From the IMG/VR virus record IMGVR_UViG_3300025011_000011, positions 1 to 44,056 of that record: 44,056 nucleotides of DNA; one strand, written 5' to 3'. This document shows, in pieces, positions 39,449 through 44,056 of the stretch. Within the stretch, counting starts at the first letter, position 1. Every line of letters begins with the position of its first letter. The DNA is from a virus. A program made the position numbers and the translations under genes. Below the pieces are notes generated by a model, which was not told the DNA's origin, made no database searches, and worked only from the letters and a program-made list of their open reading frames with translations.

Positions 39449-39660
39449 ATGGAAAATGTTATGAATGTCAACTAAAAGAAAGAAAACATGAAATTGGAAA
39501 AAATAAAAAAGCATTTGATGATGCTATGATGGGAAATACGGTATGTCAAGGGATATGTGATTCATGTAATAAACTGGTGTTTATTTTACCAGAAAGAGAC
39601 ATGGATATAGCCATAAGAGCTTCGAATAATAAATTTATACATCCACTAGAATGGGATTAA
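39445..39660 (+). CDS. Cys-containing small protein
   Basis: 71 aa. KCYECQLKERKHEIG...NTVCQGICDSCNKLVF: two Cys clusters suggest zinc. Overlaps the phosphoesterase stop by four bases and the next gene by ten. Function unknown; could be part of the RNA-repair set. Confidence 0.55.
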   Translation: MNGKCYECQLKERKHEIGKNKKAFDDAMMGNTVCQGICDSCNKLVFILPERDMDIAIRASNNKFIHPLEWD

Positions 39661-39923
39661 ATAATGTAGCACAACTAAATAAAATAATAAAGCATTTTGA
39701 AGATCCACGTGAAATGGTTGTATATATTTTAGCTGAAAAAGATGTATCAAAACAACAAATGCTTTTTGGTTATTATAGAAGAAAGCTTTCAAATGAGCAA
39801 ATAAGATATATTCGTGATCACCTTTCTCCTATTTTAAGAATTGCTAAAAAAGAGTTTGGTGGTAAAGTTTCAACATGGATGGATGATATAGAGGATAAGC
39901 CAACACAAGCGGAATTGCTATAG
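39651..39923 (+). CDS. Small hypothetical protein
   Basis: 90 aa, helical, with DPREMVVYILAEKDVSKQQMLFGYYRRKLSNEQI and an acidic C-terminus. Overlaps the preceding gene, so co-translated. No family recognised. Confidence 0.5.
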   Translation: MGLNNVAQLNKIIKHFEDPREMVVYILAEKDVSKQQMLFGYYRRKLSNEQIRYIRDHLSPILRIAKKEFGGKVSTWMDDIEDKPTQAELL

Positions 39924-39925
39924 AT

Positions 39926-39954
39926 TTGACTTTCTACAATCAGTATGATATAAT
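39926..39954 (+). promoter_or_regulatory. Sigma70-type promoter of the recombination/membrane operon
   Basis: TTGACT (39926-39931), 17-bp spacer ending TATGA, TATAAT (39949-39954). It begins three bases after the previous stop codon and drives the genes from 39984 to the terminator at 177. Confidence 0.85.
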
Positions 39955-39983
39955 TAATATATAAGTAAGTAATATAAAAGTAT

Positions 39984-40166
39984 ATGAAATGTAGTCCAGA
40001 AACAAATGGGGATAAGGAGGATATTGCAAACTATTGTAATTCATCATGTAAGCACTTTGAAAAGTGTTCAGAACCAAAGGAATTAAACGAAAAAGCATGT
40101 ATTAATTTTTTAAACCACGTTTATGGTATAAAATATAATAGATATGGAAAACTTATTCAGTGTTAG
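39984..40166 (+). CDS. Cys-rich mini-protein
   Basis: 60 aa. CSPETNGDKEDIANYCNSSC, CSEP and AC: five or more Cys. First gene after the promoter; its end overlaps the nuclease start. Function unknown. Confidence 0.55.
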   Translation: MKCSPETNGDKEDIANYCNSSCKHFEKCSEPKELNEKACINFLNHVYGIKYNRYGKLIQC

Positions 40167-40824
40167 TGATTTAATAGATCAAAAAATATTAGAACAAGAA
40201 CATGAAACAAAAGAAATTACATCATGGCATATTTCAAAAGTTGGAAGCTGTCTCACAGGTTTGTATCTCGAACGACTTGGTGCAACGCCAGAGAAGCCGT
40301 TTGATTCAAGAACACTCAGAGTTTTTGAAGTCGGAAAAATGTTTGAATCTTGGGTTATTGAGACGATTAAGGATACTAAAGGATATGTCTTTGAAGAACA
40401 AGTAAGAGTAGAAGATAAAGACCTAAATGTTAGTGGCTACGCAGATTTAGTTGTTACTCTTCCAAATGGAGAAAAAGAAGTCATAGAGCTTAAATCTCAA
40501 CACTCTAGAGCTTTCTGGTATATGGAGAAGAGTGGGAAACCAAGTAGGCAACATCAAATGCAGTTGTGGATATATCTATATCTTTTAAATATAAAAACTG
40601 GAAAACTGGTATATTTATCGAAAGATGATCTTGCCACTGCTGAATTTATTGTAGAGTTAGGAGATGAAGAGCTAAAAGCTGAAACGCTTGGTCGATTAGC
40701 AATTCTAAATGAGTCTTGGGAGAAAAAAATTCCTCCAAGACCAAATGAAGACAAGGATGCTTGGGAAAATAAATACTGTCGTTTCCATAAGCAATGTAAA
40801 AATCAAGATAATTATTTAAGTTAA
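40144..40824 (+). CDS. Cas4/RecB-like PD-(D/E)XK exonuclease
   Basis: 226 aa. Catalytic pattern: GYADLVV (Asp 101), VIELKSQ (Glu 115, Lys 117), and QMQLWIYLY (Gln 140, Tyr 144). Cys 36 plus Cys 212 and Cys 218 suggest an iron-sulphur site like that of Cas4 proteins, though only three of the usual four Cys were found. As no CRISPR array is present, it is best read as the exonuclease of a phage recombination system. Confidence 0.75.
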   Translation: MENLFSVSDLIDQKILEQEHETKEITSWHISKVGSCLTGLYLERLGATPEKPFDSRTLRVFEVGKMFESWVIETIKDTKGYVFEEQVRVEDKDLNVSGYADLVVTLPNGEKEVIELKSQHSRAFWYMEKSGKPSRQHQMQLWIYLYLLNIKTGKLVYLSKDDLATAEFIVELGDEELKAETLGRLAILNESWEKKIPPRPNEDKDAWENKYCRFHKQCKNQDNYLS

Positions 40825-40828
40825 ATAA

Positions 40829-41035
40829 ATGGTAATATTGTTAACTATTCTTTGCTTAATTTCAATTGGAATAGCATTTGGATATAGACGGCTTTTAGAA
40901 CAAGAAGAAGACGAATTGAGATATTGGAAAAATGAATACTATTTAGCCAGTAAGCGTGTTATGGAAATAATCCAACATGCTGAAAACGATGTAAAAATTA
41001 AGAAACAAATTAATGAAAATTGTCAAAAAGGTTAA
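40829..41035 (+). CDS. Small membrane-anchored coiled-coil protein
   Basis: 68 aa. N-terminal helix VILLTILCLISIGIAFGY followed by a charged helix (LLEQEEDELRYWKNEYYLASKRVMEI). Position between the exonuclease and SSB-like genes and this layout recall phage i-spanin or anchor proteins, but no match is claimed. Confidence 0.5.
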   Translation: MVILLTILCLISIGIAFGYRRLLEQEEDELRYWKNEYYLASKRVMEIIQHAENDVKIKKQINENCQKG

Positions 41036-41432
41036 TGTTGGAGGAGAATGGGCAAAGGTTAAAGAAGACATTACTAATGAGGGTTCTATCACAATTCTAG
41101 ACGCTGGACAAATGATTCCAGGAGAGTTTGGTGATAGACACGTATTTAAAATTCGCACAAAAAATGGGGAAAAGATTTTTTCAGTCAACCAAACATCATT
41201 GAACAATTTAGTTGATGCATATGGAGATGATTCTGATGGTTGGGTATTAAGAAATGCAAAGACATATGTAATAAAGCAGAAAGTTGGAGACAAATTAAGA
41301 GATGTCGCATACTTGTGTGGAACTGATTATTATATGGATGATGAAGGAGCTTTTGTTAAGGGTGTTCAAAAAGAACCACTACCAACAATTCAGATTAATG
41401 ATGAAGTAGAATTATCAGACGTTCCATTCTAA
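41013..41432 (+). CDS. Single-stranded DNA-binding-like protein
   Basis: 139 aa, beta-rich with aromatic and basic patches. The C-terminus is acidic and ends DEVELSDVPF, imitating the DDIPF tip by which bacterial SSB recruits partner proteins. The neighbours are exonuclease and NinB-like genes. A DNA-binding OB-type fold is likely; exact family not identified. Confidence 0.65.
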   Translation: MKIVKKVNVGGEWAKVKEDITNEGSITILDAGQMIPGEFGDRHVFKIRTKNGEKIFSVNQTSLNNLVDAYGDDSDGWVLRNAKTYVIKQKVGDKLRDVAYLCGTDYYMDDEGAFVKGVQKEPLPTIQINDEVELSDVPF

Positions 41433-41827
41433 TGCACAAATTTATAGGAAAAATTAATAGTGGAACTTTTATACCAGAAAGTCAAGAAAAATATCACTTA
41501 TGGTTGAGTTCCCTTGAGGGTAAGGATGTAGAATTAACAGTAAATAGATTAACTCGTGAACGCACTAACCAACAGAATAGACTTCTTTGGTTCTATATAA
41601 GACTTATAAGTGCGGAAACTGGTTATACTGAAGATGAGGTTTTAGACTTAATGAAGTCAATATTTCTTAAAGAGTTCAAAGATGTGGGACATAAAAGATA
41701 TACAGTCGTAAAGTCGACTTCTAGCCTAACAACTGTTGAATTCTCTAGATTTATTGAACAAGTTAAGGAGTGGGCAGCTAAAGAAATTTCTCTTTACTTA
41801 CCAGAACCAGAACAATTAAAATTATAG
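41432..41827 (+). CDS. NinB-like recombination mediator
   Basis: 131 aa. LTRERTNQQNRLLWFYIRLIS and VVKSTSSLTTVEFSRFIEQVKEWAAKE align by eye with lambda NinB (Orf), including its QNR.LW and STS.....EF features. Lambda Orf loads recombinase on SSB-covered DNA. It overlaps the SSB-like gene by one base, and a NinG-like gene ends the operon. Confidence 0.75.
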   Translation: MHKFIGKINSGTFIPESQEKYHLWLSSLEGKDVELTVNRLTRERTNQQNRLLWFYIRLISAETGYTEDEVLDLMKSIFLKEFKDVGHKRYTVVKSTSSLTTVEFSRFIEQVKEWAAKEISLYLPEPEQLKL

Positions 41828-41830
41828 CTT

Positions 41831-42319
41831 ATGCAAAAATTTAAAAGTGGAGATAGGGTGCGAATACTAAGCGATGGAGGTATACTATGTGCAAAAGTTG
41901 GTGATATAGTTCATGTTGATTCCGTTAATGAAGATGGAGAAATTAACGAAATACTAGAATTTGGATGTGGGTATATCTATCTAAATGAATGGTATGAAAA
42001 AGTTGATACTATGAATGTTGTATCTGGAAAGGAATGCTTAGCAACATCAATAACTTCCAATTTAGTAAAGAATGGTTACAATTATAACAGTCACTCTAAA
42101 AAAGAATTAACAAGTAAACCTAAAAACATTATGTCAATTATCACAAATGCATTTAAAAGCAAGGAAAATAAAGCACTAGAGTCACTTGGATTAGGATCAA
42201 CAGAGGAACTAAATTCAGATGGTAGAGCAGAATTTATTAACTTTTTGTTTTCTACAATGACAAAAGAAAGAACTGATTTTCTTAAGAAAATTGTAGAGAT
42301 TAAAAAAGAAAAAGAATAA
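41831..42319 (+). CDS. Hypothetical protein with SH3-like N-terminus
   Basis: 162 aa. FKSGDRVRILSDGG...VGDIVHVDSVNEDGEI (residues 4-40) looks like a KOW/SH3-like barrel; the rest is helical (AEFINFLFSTMTKERTDFLKKIVEIKKEKE). Links the recombination genes to the membrane genes. No family recognised. Confidence 0.5.
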   Translation: MQKFKSGDRVRILSDGGILCAKVGDIVHVDSVNEDGEINEILEFGCGYIYLNEWYEKVDTMNVVSGKECLATSITSNLVKNGYNYNSHSKKELTSKPKNIMSIITNAFKSKENKALESLGLGSTEELNSDGRAEFINFLFSTMTKERTDFLKKIVEIKKEKE

Positions 42320-42320
42320 T

Positions 42321-42476
42321 ATGGTATTTGGAGAAATTATAGTCCTGTTATTGATTTGTTTGGCAGTATTTTTCATTGGAAACACATTTGGAGAAATTAT
42401 TGTGGCAAAATTAATAAGAGACTATCAAGATAAAAAAGAGTTAAATAATAAAAAAATTAATAAAATACTTAAATGA
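42321..42476 (+). CDS. Tiny membrane protein before the SPFH gene
   Basis: 51 aa. EIIVLLLICLAVFFIGNTFGEIIVA forms one long hydrophobic helix, then a basic tail (DYQDKKELNNKKINKILK). Ends in an ATGA overlap with the SPFH gene, so made together with it and possibly its partner. Confidence 0.6.
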   Translation: MVFGEIIVLLLICLAVFFIGNTFGEIIVAKLIRDYQDKKELNNKKINKILK

Positions 42477-43372
42477 AGAATAAAAAAGGAAATGGACTCA
42501 TTGGAGGAATTATACTTTTTGCAATCCTAATTGTTGGAATTGTAGCTGCTACAAAAGTATACTCAATTAGTCCAGGAAATGTAGGTGTTCTTATTTATAA
42601 GGGTGGACAAAGTACTAAGGGAGTTTCAGATACGCCACTAACACCTGGATGGGGATTTAGAAAATTATTCGTAGAAGATGTTAAAGAATATCCAACGTTC
42701 TTACAGACTGCTATCTGGACTAAGAGTTCACAAGAAGGTTCTAAAGATGATGAAAGTATCACTGCTAACTCAAAAGAAGGTGTTCCAGTAAATATGGACG
42801 TTTCACTTTCATACACACTAGATGGATCAAAAGTTCCAGATTTGTATGTTAAATATCGTTCAAGCATTAAAGATATCCAAAAAAACTTCCTAAGACAGTC
42901 TGTGAGACAAGCAACACAGGACGCGTTTGGAACTTATTCAGTTGAAGAGATTTATGGAGAAAAGAAACAGGAAATTGCATCAAAAATAAAATCATCACTT
43001 ATTGATGGTGTAGGAAAGGATGGATTTGATTTTTCTCAATTCACAATTAACGAAATTAGACTTCCAGAAAACATCATGGTTTCTATAAACCAAAAGATTC
43101 AAGCTGGTCAAGACGCACTAAAAGCTGAACAGAAGTTGAAGCAAATTGAGGTAGAAGCCAACCAACGTATCGCTGAAGCTCGTGGAAATGCAGAAGCAAG
43201 AATTGCAAATGCCAAGGCAGAAGCTGAAGCAATTCGCATACAGGCAGAAGCAGTTCAAAGTCAAGGTGGAGCAGATTACGTTCAACTAAAGGCTATTGAG
43301 CGTTGGGATGGAAAATTACCTACGCAGCAAATACCAGGATCAACAGTTCCTTTTGTTAATCTTACAAAATAA
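42473..43372 (+). CDS. SPFH/band-7 (prohibitin-like) membrane protein
   Basis: 299 aa. N-terminal anchor GLIGGIILFAILIVGIVAA (8-26), SPFH core YSISPGNVGVLIYKGG...PGWGF...TANSKEGVPVNMDVSLSYTLD, and a coiled coil rich in Ala/Glu (LKAEQKLKQIEVEANQRIAEARGNAEARIANAKAEAEAIRIQAEAV). Such proteins oligomerise on membranes and often control proteases. In a phage it may protect or remodel the host membrane. Overlaps the signal peptidase gene by one base. Confidence 0.85.
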   Translation: MKNKKGNGLIGGIILFAILIVGIVAATKVYSISPGNVGVLIYKGGQSTKGVSDTPLTPGWGFRKLFVEDVKEYPTFLQTAIWTKSSQEGSKDDESITANSKEGVPVNMDVSLSYTLDGSKVPDLYVKYRSSIKDIQKNFLRQSVRQATQDAFGTYSVEEIYGEKKQEIASKIKSSLIDGVGKDGFDFSQFTINEIRLPENIMVSINQKIQAGQDALKAEQKLKQIEVEANQRIAEARGNAEARIANAKAEAEAIRIQAEAVQSQGGADYVQLKAIERWDGKLPTQQIPGSTVPFVNLTK

Positions 43373-43722
43373 TGAACATAATACTTTCACTTCTACTATT
43401 TTTTATGCCAATGACTGAATACATAGTATCTGGAAGTGGAAGTATGAACCCTACTTTTAAAGGAGGAGAGGTGGTTGAAACATACCACTCCTCTCCCAAA
43501 GTAGATGATATTATAGTGTTTGAGTGTGGTAACTTTAAAAAATGTCATTCAAAAGTTCTCATAAAAAGAATAAAAAAAATAGATAATTATTGCTATTTTG
43601 TTGAGGGTGATAATCAACCATCATCATGGGATAGTAACGACTACGGATGGTTATGTGGAAACGAAATAAGGATACTGGGGGTAGTAAAAAACGTAAGACA
43701 CGCACAGAGCGTCAAAAGTTGA
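43372..43722 (+). CDS. Minimal type I signal peptidase (S26)
   Basis: 116 aa. One N-terminal membrane helix, SGSGSMNPTF with catalytic Ser 24, VLIKRIKK with general-base Lys 65, and EGDNQPSSWDSND corresponding to box E (GDN...S.DS). All boxes are present in a protein shorter than bacterial LepB. It should cut pre-proteins at the outer face of the membrane. Its 3' end overlaps the NinG-like gene by 70 bases in another frame. Confidence 0.8.
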   Translation: MNIILSLLLFFMPMTEYIVSGSGSMNPTFKGGEVVETYHSSPKVDDIIVFECGNFKKCHSKVLIKRIKKIDNYCYFVEGDNQPSSWDSNDYGWLCGNEIRILGVVKNVRHAQSVKS

Positions 43723-44056
43723 AAGATAAATGTTGGGAACTATGCTCACTTTATAATAGAATGAAAGACGCTGACTGGAGAGGTTATGTTGCCTGTGTTA
43801 CTTGTGGAGTTGTAAAACACTACAAACAACAACAGGGAGGTCATTTTATTCCAGGTCGTACAAATGGTATTCTGTTTGAAGATCAAGGTATACATGCTCA
43901 ATGTTATTCTTGCAATATGATGAAGGGTGGAAATCCACGCAAGTATGATGCCTACATGAAGAAACGGTATGGACAGCGAGTAATAAATAAACTCGATAAA
44001 CTATCAGAATCAACCGTTCAACTTTCAGAAGACGATTTGCGTAAAAAAATAGAAGA
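43653..44056 (+). CDS. NinG/Rap-like recombination nuclease, N-terminal part
   Basis: Begins at ATG 43653 inside the signal peptidase gene and continues at window base 1 to the stop at 171-173 (149 aa). N-terminus is basic (WKRNKDTGGSKKRKTRTERQ); core KCWELCSLYNRMKD...YVACVTCG...QQQGGHFIPGRTN...HAQCYSCNMMKGGNP is the zinc-bound HNH-like region of lambda NinG (Rap), a Holliday-junction nuclease. It completes a lambda-like set with NinB-like and SSB-like proteins. Confidence 0.85.
   Translation, partial: MWKRNKDTGGSKKRKTRTERQKLKDKCWELCSLYNRMKDADWRGYVACVTCGVVKHYKQQQGGHFIPGRTNGILFEDQGIHAQCYSCNMMKGGNPRKYDAYMKKRYGQRVINKLDKLSESTVQLSEDDLRKKIE
43930..44056. repeat. Terminal direct repeat, right copy
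   Basis: Exact copy of bases 1-127; see that entry. Confidence 0.9.

Noticed and set aside
40144-40824. Cas4 as part of a CRISPR system
   Set aside because: No repeat-spacer array and no other cas gene is present; the neighbours are phage recombination genes.
28006-43722. Alternative genetic code (TGA or TAG recoded)
   Set aside because: All three stop codons terminate genes at expected lengths and no gene is broken by in-frame TGA or TAG.

Overview
The window is almost certainly a complete, circularly closed genome of a short-tailed (podovirus-like) tailed phage, about 43.9 kb of unique sequence. Its first 127 bases are repeated exactly at its end, and one gene (a NinG/Rap-type nuclease) is cut by the ends and becomes intact when they are joined. 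The DNA is AT-rich. The standard genetic code fits: TAA, TAG and TGA all end genes. Several canonical sigma70-type promoters (TTGACA/TTGACT/TTGCTT, 17-bp spacer, TATACT or TATAAT) and perfect Shine-Dalgarno sequences in front of three small genes point to a bacterial host with ordinary signals. Most other genes have no clear Shine-Dalgarno. The host cannot be named from the sequence. A stand-alone anaerobic ribonucleotide-reductase radical domain hints at an anaerobic or facultative lifestyle.

Layout: two divergent transcription blocks start from about 27.4-28.0 kb and converge on back-to-back terminators at about 0.18-0.26 kb. The minus-strand block (27.4 kb down to 0.7 kb) is the virion and lysis operon: small and large terminase, P22-like portal, scaffold, SU10/HK97-type major capsid protein, a shortened GroEL-type chaperonin, a glycosyltransferase / nitroreductase / zinc-finger island, head-tail connectors, tail and receptor-binding proteins, two long ejection-type proteins, then small zinc proteins, a metallophosphoesterase, a C39-like peptidase, a holin candidate and a lytic transglycosylase. 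Two tRNA genes, His-like (GTG) and CAT anticodon, lie past its end.

The plus-strand block (27.8 kb to the end) is the takeover and DNA/RNA metabolism region. It begins with two separate amidoligase + class II glutamine-amidotransferase pairs (28.0-30.3 and 31.5-33.3 kb). Between and around them are small genes, an ImmA/SprT-like mini-metallopeptidase, a NrdD C-terminal domain protein and several promoter-driven non-coding RNA candidates. Next come HNH endonucleases, many Cys-rich mini-proteins, an RNA ligase, an adenine-type methyltransferase, a polynucleotide kinase and a metallophosphoesterase (together a plausible RNA-repair set). The block ends with a Cas4/RecB-like nuclease, an SSB-like protein ending in DVPF, NinB- and NinG-like recombination proteins, and a membrane module (tiny membrane protein, SPFH/prohibitin-like protein, minimal signal peptidase I).

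No DNA polymerase, helicase, primase, RNA polymerase, integrase or repressor was recognised, so the phage appears to rely on the host replisome and to be lytic. The best candidates for a new biological system are the duplicated amidoligase/GATase-II pairs, the RNA-repair set, the phage chaperonin with a possible pseudoknot in its leader, and the SPFH/signal-peptidase module.
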